Assembly (NCBI GenBank): GCA_019115425.1
Contig: DXDO01000096.1
Location: forward strand, 1-10,299
DNA: 10,299 nucleotides
Origin: Candidatus Agathobaculum merdigallinarum
GTDB lineage: Bacteria; Bacillota; Clostridia; Oscillospirales; Butyricicoccaceae
Reading direction: 5' to 3'
The position numbers and the translations under genes were made by a program. The notes beneath the pieces were generated by a model. That model was not told the DNA's origin. It made no database searches and saw nothing but the letters and a program-made list of their open reading frames with translations. Shown in pieces: positions 1 to 6,294 of this stretch (the first letter of the stretch is position 1; every line of letters starts with the position of its first letter).

Positions 1-144
1 CTGTCCATCATCTCGAATTTCGAGGTTGCGCGCATTGTGGACTCTGAGAATTTCGCAGGCTCCAAGGCGCAGGTCGAGATGAACACCGGCTACAAGGTGA
101 CCAACAACGCGCTGGTCTACGTCCGCAAGACCGCGGGCGCCTGA
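1..144 (+). CDS. Major capsid protein, C-terminal end (partial)
   Basis: An open frame runs from the first base to a TGA at 142-144 and gives the last 47 residues of a protein that begins outside the window. The end reads ...TGYKVTNNALVYVRKTAGA. The assignment rests mainly on position: in A118-like Firmicutes phages the gene directly before the gp6-like adaptor and the minor capsid genes encodes the major capsid protein. A final strand of the type 'ALVYVRK' fits the last beta strand of an HK97-fold capsid subunit. The fragment is too short to show a domain, so a different head protein is possible. A strong ribosome binding site for the next gene follows 2 bases after the stop. Confidence 0.6.
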   Translation: MSIISNFEVARIVDSENFAGSKAQVEMNTGYKVTNNALVYVRKTAGA

Positions 145-146
145 TG

Positions 147-154
147 AAAGGAGG
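147..154 (+). promoter_or_regulatory. Ribosome binding site of the adaptor gene
   Basis: AAAGGAGG lies 8 bases before the ATG at 163. It is a near-perfect Shine-Dalgarno sequence and fixes that start. Confidence 0.8.
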
Positions 155-162
155 AAGCGGCC

Positions 163-525
163 ATGCTGACCGTTGATTATGAATTTTATAAGAATACCTA
201 CCACGGCAACAAGATCAGCGAGGCGGCATGGCCTGCCTTCTCGCGGGATGCGGCGGCTTATGTAGACAAAATCACATTCGGCCGTGCATCTGCGGACGGT
301 CTGGACGGCGCGCTGAAGCAGGCTTGTCAGATGGCAGTTTGCGCCGCGGCGGAGGAGCTGCAAACGCAGGACGCGGGCGGCGTGGTCGCCAGCGCATCCA
401 ATGACGGATACAGTGAGACCTATATCGCTGCAAGTCAGACACCGGGGCAGCGACTGCGTGCATCTGTTGGGCTTTGGCTGGATAACACCGGACTGCTTTA
501 CAGGGGAGTGTGCTGCCCATGCTGA
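163..525 (+). CDS. Head-tail connector/adaptor protein (gp6-like)
   Basis: A 120-residue protein, probably the adaptor that docks under the portal after DNA packaging. It is largely helical. The N-terminus (MLTVDYEFYKNTYHG) and residues 22-64 (Trp-Pro-x-Phe, then Ala-rich helices with QACQMAVCAAAEEL) resemble the helical head-tail connectors placed after the capsid gene in A118-type prophages. The segment around residues 78-87 (SASNDGYSET) is the 'sndGyse' turn often seen in these proteins. The C-terminus ends in a Cys-rich GVCCPC. An optimal ribosome binding site sits 8 bases before the ATG. The end overlaps the start of the next connector gene. The family assignment comes from context plus recalled pattern; an exact Pfam family cannot be confirmed here. 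Confidence 0.72.
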   Translation: MLTVDYEFYKNTYHGNKISEAAWPAFSRDAAAYVDKITFGRASADGLDGALKQACQMAVCAAAEELQTQDAGGVVASASNDGYSETYIAASQTPGQRLRASVGLWLDNTGLLYRGVCCPC

Positions 526-863
526 TGTGCACCGAGACTGTGACCCTGATCCGTGCGGTGCGGGGAAAGGACGGCGAGACCTACACCTGCACGCCGCTCG
601 CCGGCGCGAGCTGGTACGGCAAGGCGGTGACTGTGCCGTCCGCGGACGGCGCGCGCATCCAGAACACCTACAAGGCGCGCATCCCGGCGGAGAACATGCC
701 GGACGGCGTGACGCCCTGCACGGGCGACTATCTGGTGCGCGGCACGGTCGCGCAGGTCACGCGCGCGCCCGCGGACTTTGCAGGGATGGAATACTTTTTG
801 ATCTCTGCGGTCGGGGACAACCGGCGCGGCCGCCTGCAGCACTGGGCGGTGAGCGGCGCATGA
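519..863 (+). CDS. Head closure / minor capsid-type protein
   Basis: A protein of 114 residues, rich in beta strands (TETVTLIRAVRGKDGETYTC, then GASWYGKAVTV). This is the pattern of small phage connector proteins that carry a Trp-Tyr-Gly strand and a late PADFAGMEYFLISAV strand. It sits second among the connector genes, where A118-like phages have a minor capsid or head closure protein. I chose the ATG at 519. AGGGGAG at 502-508 lies 10 bases upstream, while the GTG at 510 would directly abut that ribosome binding site. The ATG at 525 is an alternative, with TGATG overlap of the previous stop. The gene ends in an ATGA overlap with the next. It probably belongs to Minor_capsid_1 or the related DUF6751 group; which one is uncertain. 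Confidence 0.68.
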   Translation: MLMCTETVTLIRAVRGKDGETYTCTPLAGASWYGKAVTVPSADGARIQNTYKARIPAENMPDGVTPCTGDYLVRGTVAQVTRAPADFAGMEYFLISAVGDNRRGRLQHWAVSGA

Positions 864-1240
864 GGGTCAAGACCAATATCAGCCCCGCCGCCATCCTGCG
901 CTCGCGCGGACTCGGGGACAGCGACCGGGCGCGTGTATTCCTTGCCAATGAGGTGGCGCGGCTGTCCGACCCCTATGTCCCGATGCGGCAGGGTACGCTC
1001 AAAAACACGCGCGAGATCGCCGGGGACGGCCGCACGGTCACCTATCCCCAGCCCTATGCGCATTACCAGTACACCGGCGAGGTGATGGCGGGCCGCGCGC
1101 CCAAGCATTACACCGGCAAGGCGCTGACCTACCACGGCGCGCCCATGCGCGGGCCGAATTGGAACAAGCGCATGCTGGCTGACCGCAAGGGCGACCTGAC
1201 CCAGTCGGTCGCGCGCTTTACAGGAGGGAGACCCAAATGA
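860..1240 (+). CDS. Minor capsid protein (Minor_capsid_2 type)
   Basis: A 126-residue connector or neck protein. Recognisable features are residues 36-50 (LSDPYVPMRQGTLKN), residues 62-72 (YPQPYAHYQYTG) and residues 91-107 (YHGAPMRGPNWNKRMLA). Together these form the hallmark of the phage minor capsid family found third in this gene order: 'yvPm..GtLknt', then 'PYA.yqYyG', then 'RGp.Wd.rM'. By position and family it should help join the head connector to the tail terminator. The ATG sits in an ATGA overlap with the previous stop and has no strong ribosome binding site of its own, so translation is probably coupled. A longer same-frame extension upstream to 401 is out of context, because it would run through two other genes. 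Confidence 0.82.
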   Translation: MRVKTNISPAAILRSRGLGDSDRARVFLANEVARLSDPYVPMRQGTLKNTREIAGDGRTVTYPQPYAHYQYTGEVMAGRAPKHYTGKALTYHGAPMRGPNWNKRMLADRKGDLTQSVARFTGGRPK

Positions 1241-1671
1241 CCAACATCGAAGCCGTGCGCGCGTGGCTGCGCACCTATCCGCCGCTTGCCGATGGGCGCA
1301 TCGGCGTGGACTTTCTGCCCGCAGACGCGCAGACCTACTCGGTGGACAGCGTGCCCGGGCCGGAGACCGTGACGCGGTATCTGGACGGATCTGCCATCCG
1401 GCAGTTCGATTTCGTGCTCGCCTCCCGCGTGTTCTACGGCGACCAGATCGCGCAGAACACGGACAACCTCGACTGGTACGAGGCGTTTTCCGGCTGGGTG
1501 CGCGACCAGAACCGCAGGCCCAAGCACCTGCCGCAGCTGGCGGAGGGGCGCACGGCGCGTGCGGTCGAGGTGACGACGAGCGGCTACCCGTTCCAGGTAT
1601 CGGACGACGGCCGCGCGCGCTACCAGATCCAACTCAAACTGACCTATTACGAAAGGGGCAACCGATCATGA
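1237..1671 (+). CDS. Tail terminator-like minor capsid protein (Minor_capsid_3 type)
   Basis: A protein of 144 residues matching the neck protein that ends the connector series and meets the tail tube. Diagnostic segments are the N-terminal helix followed by GRIGVDFLPAD (20-30), YSVDSVPGPETVTRYLDGS (34-52), RQFDFVLASRVFYG (55-68), FSGWVRDQNRR (84-94) and the closing strands VEVTTSGYPF (110-119) and RYQIQLKLTYY (128-138). AGGAGGG lies 8 bases before the ATG, and the ATG overlaps the previous stop (ATGA). Homologues in Firmicutes genomes are often labelled 'chloramphenicol resistance protein'. Nothing here resembles an acetyltransferase or efflux pump, so that label should not be carried over. 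Confidence 0.85.
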   Translation: MTNIEAVRAWLRTYPPLADGRIGVDFLPADAQTYSVDSVPGPETVTRYLDGSAIRQFDFVLASRVFYGDQIAQNTDNLDWYEAFSGWVRDQNRRPKHLPQLAEGRTARAVEVTTSGYPFQVSDDGRARYQIQLKLTYYERGNRS

Positions 1672-2177
1672 AGCTATCCGAGCTGATGGCGGACGTAACG
1701 CCGAATGAGGATTACGCCGGCATCACCAATACGGACGATTTCGTCCTTGCAATGGACATCACCTCCCCGTCCACGGGGAAAAAGGCGGATTACATCGTCG
1801 TGCAGACCGGCGTGACCGCCGTGGACGCACAGCTCAACCCGGAGACCGAGGACAAAACCTACCTGCGCACCGGCAAGAGCACCAACAAGACCGCCACCCA
1901 GCGCACGTTCAACATCACGGGCGACCGCTTTGAGGGCGACGAATTCCAGGACTTTGCCTGCGGCCATGCGATCAAGTTCGGCAAGGGACAGACCATCGTC
2001 AGGCCCTATGTCTACTTTTCCATGCTGACCGGCAAGGGCGAGCAGGGGCAGGCGGCGATCATCGTCAATTCGGACGGCTCGGGCGACGCGGGCGCGGCCG
2101 CCGAGGTCGACATCGACATCATGTGCAACAACTCCGCGCCGACCGAGTACACCTGGGCGGACGATTCCGAAACCTGA
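1668..2177 (+). CDS. Major tail protein (tail tube)
   Basis: A 169-residue tube subunit. Hexameric rings of such proteins stack around the tape measure to form the non-contractile tail. The protein begins MKLSELMADV. It shows the usual tube pattern: a strand reading YIVVQTGVTAVDAQLNPETE (42-61), a loop with TYLRTGKSTNKTATQRTFNI (64-83), then GDRFEGDEFQDFACGHAIKFG (85-105), where the protein describes a tag-and-ring beta sandwich, and a Gly/Ala-rich turn before EVDIDIMCN (146-154). The size and place, directly after the terminator-like gene and before the chaperones, fit the role. The ATG overlaps the previous stop, with AAAGGGG 9 bases upstream. The call rests on pattern and synteny together. 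Confidence 0.83.
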   Translation: MKLSELMADVTPNEDYAGITNTDDFVLAMDITSPSTGKKADYIVVQTGVTAVDAQLNPETEDKTYLRTGKSTNKTATQRTFNITGDRFEGDEFQDFACGHAIKFGKGQTIVRPYVYFSMLTGKGEQGQAAIIVNSDGSGDAGAAAEVDIDIMCNNSAPTEYTWADDSET

Positions 2178-2198
2178 CCGAAAGGAGCATGGGCATCA

Positions 2199-2636
2199 AT
2201 GGAGATATACGTCATTTGTGGGCAGGAAGTCGAATACGACACCTTTGACCTTGCGAACATGGAGCTGTTCGACAGCGAGGTGCGCCGCATCGAAGCGGCG
2301 GCGCGCGGCATCGACCCGAAACAGGTCTCGGGCAGCAATTATCTGGCCGTCCTGCGGGAGCAGGCGGAGAACATCCTGGACTTTTTCGACACCGTGATCG
2401 GGGAGGGCACGTCCTGCCGGGTGTTCGGCAGCAAGGTCAACCTGCGCGACATCACAGAGGCCTACCGCAAATTCACGCAGGACGTGCTGGGCACGGTGCG
2501 GGGCGGCTTTGCCGCGCCCCAGCCTGCGCCCCCGGCGAACCGCGAGCAGCGCCGCGCCGCTGCGCGGGAACAGCGCCGCGAACAGGCGCGGCAGCGGGCG
2601 GCCGAGAAGGCAAAGCCTGTGACGGATGAAGCATAA
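2199..2636 (+). CDS. Tail assembly chaperone, first (gpG-like)
   Basis: A protein of 145 residues in the place of lambda gpG / A118 gp14, between the tail tube and Gp15. Residues 1-100 look like a compact alpha/beta domain (MEIYVICGQEVEYDTFD..., AENILDFFDTVIGEGTSCRVFG..., ITEAYRKFTQDV). Residues 105-145 form a low-complexity Pro/Ala then Arg/Glu/Ala-rich tail (NREQRRAAAREQRREQARQR) that should be one long charged helix. Such proteins coat the tape measure before the tube assembles. AAAGGAG lies 11 bases before the ATG. It overlaps the next gene by 11 bases. The family is probably DUF6673, recalled and not checked. Confidence 0.75.
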   Translation: MEIYVICGQEVEYDTFDLANMELFDSEVRRIEAAARGIDPKQVSGSNYLAVLREQAENILDFFDTVIGEGTSCRVFGSKVNLRDITEAYRKFTQDVLGTVRGGFAAPQPAPPANREQRRAAAREQRREQARQRAAEKAKPVTDEA

Positions 2637-3234
2637 CCCGTTCGAGCGCCTACCGGACACGGTCGAGATCGGCGGTAAACCGGTGCGCATCGACCCGGAT
2701 TTCCGCGTCGGCGTGGCGATCGAGACCGAGCTGCTGACGGACGAGCCGGATGTGGAGGGGCTGCTCCGCGCGTTCTACCCGGATGGCCTCCCGGCGGACG
2801 TGGAAGCCGCAGCGGACCGGATGATCTGGTTCTACGCGCACACGGACGAGGCGGAGAACGATGCCGGCGACACGCCGCGCGGCGGCACAGCGCGCTGGTA
2901 CGACTTTGCACAGGACGCGGACGCGCTCATGGCGTCGTTCCAGCAGGCATACGGCATTGACCTCGAGCGGGACAGCCTGCACTGGTGGAAGTTCCGGCGG
3001 CTGATGTTCGGCCTGCCGGGCGATACGCCGTTCATGCAGCGCGTGCAGTACCGCGTCGCGGACCTCGACAAGCTGCCCAAGGAGCAGCGCAAGCACTACC
3101 GTAAAATGCGCCGCCTGTACGCGCTCAAGCAGCCGGAAAAGCAGCATCGGATGACGGCAGAGGAACGCGACGCCGCCATGAAGGCGCGCGTGCGGCGCAG
3201 GTTCGAGGAGGCGCGTCATGCCTCGGAAAATTAA
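2626..3234 (+). CDS. Tail assembly chaperone Gp15 family
   Basis: A 202-residue Gp15 family protein, the second chaperone (functional counterpart of lambda gpT). The family pattern is plain: ETVEIGG-like N-terminus with VRIDPDFRVGVAIE (20-33), then WYDFAQDADALMASFQQAYG (91-110), IDLERDSLHWWKFRRLMFGL (111-130), PGDTPF (131-136) and an Arg/Lys-rich C-terminal helix (RKHYRKMRRLYALKQ, 155-169). It works with the preceding gene product at the tape measure. Its ATG lies inside the previous gene, in the +1 frame, with a weak ribosome binding site. A TGA at 2620-2622 in its own frame closes that frame just upstream, so expression most likely depends on reinitiation after the previous stop at 2634-2636. 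Confidence 0.88.
   Translation: MKHNPFERLPDTVEIGGKPVRIDPDFRVGVAIETELLTDEPDVEGLLRAFYPDGLPADVEAAADRMIWFYAHTDEAENDAGDTPRGGTARWYDFAQDADALMASFQQAYGIDLERDSLHWWKFRRLMFGLPGDTPFMQRVQYRVADLDKLPKEQRKHYRKMRRLYALKQPEKQHRMTAEERDAAMKARVRRRFEEARHASEN
3205..3211 (+). promoter_or_regulatory. Ribosome binding site of the zinc-ribbon gene
   Basis: GAGGAGG lies 6 bases before the ATG at 3218, within the end of the Gp15 gene. It supports translation of a very small gene that overlaps Gp15. Confidence 0.75.
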
Positions 3235-3367
3235 ATGCCCATACTGCGGATATGAAATGCCCCTGACATACACGGAAAACGCGGTATGCAGGGGCGTTTT
3301 TGTCCGTTGTAAGGGGCGGAACTGCAAAAAAGTATTTGAGATCAAGATCGAAACCAAGACCAAGTAG
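3218..3367 (+). CDS. Com-like zinc-ribbon small protein
   Basis: A 49-residue protein beginning MPRKIKCPYCGYEMP. It has CPYC at 7-10 (Cys7, Cys10), a further cysteine at 24, then RCKGRNC at 30-36 (Cys31, Cys36). Two Cys pairs around a beta hairpin make a zinc ribbon that should bind one Zn and probably nucleic acid. Small proteins of this type are common between Gp15 and the tape measure gene in Firmicutes prophages. They resemble the Com zinc ribbon of phage Mu, which activates translation of mom by melting a hairpin in its mRNA. The start is supported by GAGGAGG 6 bases upstream. The ORF overlaps Gp15 by 17 bases. A role in controlling the downstream gene is inference. Confidence 0.82.
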   Translation: MPRKIKCPYCGYEMPLTYTENAVCRGVFVRCKGRNCKKVFEIKIETKTK

Positions 3368-3396
3368 AGCCTGAGCTGCCGATGGTTTGCGCATAA

Positions 3397-3403
3397 AAGG
3401 AGG
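3397..3403 (+). promoter_or_regulatory. Ribosome binding site deciding the tape measure start
   Basis: AAGGAGG lies 8 bases before the TTG at 3412. A GTG at 3403, in the same frame, overlaps the last base of this site and so cannot be its start. The TTG start gives the usual MAADGSVII beginning of these proteins. Confidence 0.85.
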
Positions 3404-3411
3404 TGCGCCCA

Positions 3412-6294
3412 TTGGCAGCGGACGGTTCTGTTATCATCCAGATCGACGGCGATGACAGCGGGTTTGAAAAAACACTAAATGGGCTGAAAGGCGTTGCCGG
3501 CGGCGCGGTAAAGGGCATCGCGGCGGGGGCGGCTGCGGCGACAGCGGGCGTGGCGGCGCTCTCGAAGGCGGCGCTCGACAGCTATGCGTCCTATGAGCAG
3601 CTGGTCGGAGGCGTGGACACGCTGTTCAAGGAGAGCAGCGCGGCCGTGCAGCAGTACGCGGCCGAGGCGTACAAGACCGCCGGCGTATCGGCCAATACCT
3701 ACATGGAGCAGGCGACAGCCTTCTCGGCATCGCTGATCCAGTCGCTGGGCGGTGACACTGCTGCGGCGGCCCAGTACGCCAATCAGGCCATCATGGACAT
3801 GTCGGACAACGCAAACAAGATGGGCACCGACATGGAGAGCATCCAGCAGACGTACCAGTCGCTCATGCGCGGCAATTACGCCATGCTGGACAACCTGAAA
3901 TTGGGCTATGGCGGCACCAAGGCCGAGCTGGAGCGCCTTGTCGCGGACGCGGAAAAGCTGACCGGGCAGGCGCTCGACCCGTCGAAATTCTCCGACATCA
4001 TCACCGCGATCCACGCCGTGCAGGAGAATCTGGGTATCACCGGCACGACCGCACAGGAAGCGGCCTCCACGATCGAAGGCTCGTTGAACATGACAAAGGC
4101 TGCGTGGAGCAACCTGCTGACCGGCATCGCGGACGATAACGCGGATTTCAGCGGGCTGGTGGACGACTTCGTTTCCAGCGTGGAGACGGCGGCGGGCAAC
4201 ATCCTCCCGCGGCTGGAGATCATCTTCAGCGGAATTGGTCAGCTGGTCGCGGCACTTGCGCCTGTGATAGCGCAGGCGATTCCTGCACTGATAACCAACG
4301 TATTGCCCGGCCTTGCGACAGCGGCGGGGCAGATGCTGATGGCGTTCGGCAGTGCGCTGGTGGAAAACCTGCCGTTGCTGATGAGTTCGGCCGCGTCGCT
4401 CGTGACCGGGTTTATCACCTATCTGCAAACCAATCTGCCGCAGCTCGCGACAGCAGCGGGCACGATTGTGCAGACTATTGGCGCCGGGCTGGCCGAAGCA
4501 GCACCGGAAATCGCAAGCGCGGCGGGCAGCCTGCTGCAAAGCCTTGCATCTGGTATCGCCAAGAATCTGCCAATAATCGCGCAAAGCGCGGCAGATATTT
4601 TCAATGCATTTTATTCTTATTTGCAAGAAGAACTTCCGTCGATACTGGAAACGGGAGCGGAAATCCTAAATACAATCGTAAACGGGATATTAAGCGCTAT
4701 TCCAGTGCTCGTTGCCGCGCTTCCTGAGGTAATAACCACAGCTATAAACTATTTGGCCTCAGCGTTACCTGAATTTTTGGAAACTGGCGTTAATATCCTG
4801 CTGAATCTTGTAAATGGCATCATCCAGACAATCCCACAGCTGGTAACGCAGATCCCGCAGGTGATCTCGGCGTTTTGCAGCACGATCGCCGCAAACCTGC
4901 CGCAGATCATCGCGTCCGGCATCCAGCTGCTCGTGCAATTCGCGGCGGGCATCATACAGGCGATTCCGCAGCTGGTCGCCCAGCTGCCGCAGATCATCAG
5001 CGCCATTGTCGGCGGCTTGCAGGCGCTGATGGGCGGCATCGTGGACGTGGGCCGCGCCATCGTTGAGGGCATCTGGCAGGGTATTTCCGGTGCGGCCGGT
5101 TGGCTGATCGACAAGATCGGCGGCTGGGCAAGCTCGGTGCTGAGCAGCGTCAAGAGCTTTTTCGGCATCCATTCCCCGTCCCGCGTATTCCGGGACGAGG
5201 TCGGCCTGATGCTCGCGCAGGGCATGGCGCTCGGCATTTCCAGAGGCGAACGGGATGTGCTGAACACGGCGGACGAGCTGAACAGCCGCCTGCTCGCCAA
5301 GGAGGAGGAGCTGACCCGCAGGCTGGAGGATACCGGCCTTGACGACGCGACGAAGCAGGCGCTGGACAGCCAGCTCAGCGCGGTAAAGGAGTTCCGCAGC
5401 GAGTACGAAAACGCGCTTTCCGATATTCAGCAGTCGCAGGAGAGCATGGCGGACAAGCTGAAAAGCTACGGCGACCTGTTCGCGACCGTCAAGACCGACG
5501 CGGGCGAATTTTTGGAGCTGGGCAACCTCGAAAAGGACATCGAGGCGATCGAGCGCTACGGCGACGCGCTCGAAAACCTCAAGGCGCGCGGCGTGTCGGA
5601 CAGCCTGCTGGACGAGATCACGGCGATGGATATGGACGACGCGCTCGCCTACACCGAGGAGCTGCTCGCCATGACGGACGATCAGTACAGCGAGTACATG
5701 GGCCTGTGGGAGCGCAAGCAGCAGGCCGCGCAGCAGGTCGCGGCGCAGTTTTACCAGAGCGAGCTGGACACGCTGGGACAGGAATTCGTGGACAAGCTGC
5801 CGGATGAGCTGTCCGATATTCGCGACCAGATGGCGGGCATCGGCGTGCAGAGCGTGCAGGGCATCATCGAGGGCATGATGTCCCAGTCCGGCGCCTTGCA
5901 GCGCGCGGCGCGGTCTATCCTGTACGGCGCGGTGTACGAGATGCGCAGCGCGGCGGAGATCCACAGCCCGTCGAGGAAAACGGCGAGCCTTGTCGGCGCG
6001 CCGCTCGCGCAGGGCGTGGGCGTGGGCTTTGAGAAGGCCTACCCCGGCGTGATGCACAAGCTGCGCACCGCATTTGACGCGAGTATGGCGCAGACTTCGG
6101 CGCGGCTGCGCGGCATGGCGGACAGCGCGGGCGCGTCCGGCGCACGCACACAGCACACCGTGCAGACCATCAACCGCAACACGACCAGCACCATGCGCGT
6201 CGTGGCGGACGGGCGCGGCATCTTCAACCTGGTCGAGGAGGAGAGCCGCCGCCGCGGTAAATCCATGATTTCCGGAAAGGGGCTGTTGACCTGA
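3412..6294 (+). CDS. Phage tail tape measure protein
   Basis: A 960-residue protein that sets tail length and is later ejected with the DNA. The start at a TTG is supported by AAGGAGG 8 bases upstream and by the family's usual MAADGSVII beginning. The N-terminal part (residues about 50-260) carries the conserved Firmicutes tape measure block: YASYEQLVGGVDTLFKESS, ATAFSASLIQSLGGDT, MSDNANKMGTDM, MLDNLKLGYGGTKAELERL and SLNMTKAAWSNLLTGIADD. Residues 297-538 are a hydrophobic 22-residue repeat array, followed by WLIDKIGGW. An IHSPSR motif is at 586 and again at 850, with a charged helical, coiled-coil-like stretch (about 605-830) between them. The C-terminus is Arg/Ser-rich. The stop overlaps the next start (TGATG). 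GC falls sharply at about 4570-4830. No peptidase or lysozyme domain is visible. Confidence 0.95.
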   Translation: MAADGSVIIQIDGDDSGFEKTLNGLKGVAGGAVKGIAAGAAAATAGVAALSKAALDSYASYEQLVGGVDTLFKESSAAVQQYAAEAYKTAGVSANTYMEQATAFSASLIQSLGGDTAAAAQYANQAIMDMSDNANKMGTDMESIQQTYQSLMRGNYAMLDNLKLGYGGTKAELERLVADAEKLTGQALDPSKFSDIITAIHAVQENLGITGTTAQEAASTIEGSLNMTKAAWSNLLTGIADDNADFSGLVDDFVSSVETAAGNILPRLEIIFSGIGQLVAALAPVIAQAIPALITNVLPGLATAAGQMLMAFGSALVENLPLLMSSAASLVTGFITYLQTNLPQLATAAGTIVQTIGAGLAEAAPEIASAAGSLLQSLASGIAKNLPIIAQSAADIFNAFYSYLQEELPSILETGAEILNTIVNGILSAIPVLVAALPEVITTAINYLASALPEFLETGVNILLNLVNGIIQTIPQLVTQIPQVISAFCSTIAANLPQIIASGIQLLVQFAAGIIQAIPQLVAQLPQIISAIVGGLQALMGGIVDVGRAIVEGIWQGISGAAGWLIDKIGGWASSVLSSVKSFFGIHSPSRVFRDEVGLMLAQGMALGISRGERDVLNTADELNSRLLAKEEELTRRLEDTGLDDATKQALDSQLSAVKEFRSEYENALSDIQQSQESMADKLKSYGDLFATVKTDAGEFLELGNLEKDIEAIERYGDALENLKARGVSDSLLDEITAMDMDDALAYTEELLAMTDDQYSEYMGLWERKQQAAQQVAAQFYQSELDTLGQEFVDKLPDELSDIRDQMAGIGVQSVQGIIEGMMSQSGALQRAARSILYGAVYEMRSAAEIHSPSRKTASLVGAPLAQGVGVGFEKAYPGVMHKLRTAFDASMAQTSARLRGMADSAGASGARTQHTVQTINRNTTSTMRVVADGRGIFNLVEEESRRRGKSMISGKGLLT
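4300..5025 (+). repeat. Eleven 22-residue (66 bp) repeats in the tape measure
   Basis: Eleven consecutive, gap-free units of exactly 22 residues fill this stretch (tape measure residues 297-538). The consensus is x-(Leu/Ile)-Pro at positions 1-3, then small and hydrophobic residues ending in a Gly/Tyr-(Leu/Ile) near positions 19-20. Examples are the units starting VLPGLATAAG, NLPLLMSSAA, NLPQLATAAG, ELPSILETGA, ALPEFLETGV and NLPQIIASGI. One unit (4498-4563) has Ala for the hydrophobic residue but keeps the Pro. At DNA level the units are strongly diverged. 22 residues equals two hendecads, as expected for a long helical, weakly right-handed coiled bundle. Confidence 0.88.
4630..5025 (+). repeat. 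Three-copy 44-residue (132 bp) super-repeat
   Basis: In the last six units odd and even copies differ, making a 132 bp period at 4630, 4762 and 4894. First halves have the 'LP..(L/I)...G..(I/L)L...(V/A).GI' form (LETGAEILNTIVNG, LETGVNILLNLVNG, IASGIQLLVQFAAG). Second halves carry two prolines, at positions 3 and 10 (IPVLVAALPEVI, IPQLVTQIPQVI, IPQLVAQLPQII). This suggests that these copies arose by duplication of a two-unit block, later than the first five. Confidence 0.8.

Noticed and set aside
401..859. Upstream extension of the Minor_capsid_2 frame to 401
   Set aside because: It would overlap two well-supported genes out of frame, and the extension is Arg/Gly/Cys-rich. The ATGA start at 860 is the natural one.
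2604..2636. Programmed frameshift site between the tail chaperones
   Set aside because: No slippery heptamer or G-run of the Mu type near the overlap, and a TGA in the target frame at 2620-2622 leaves almost no room for a shift.
3368..3411. Promoter or terminator in the 44-base gap before the tape measure
   Set aside because: No convincing -35/-10 pair and no GC-rich stem followed by a T run; only a ribosome binding site can be supported.
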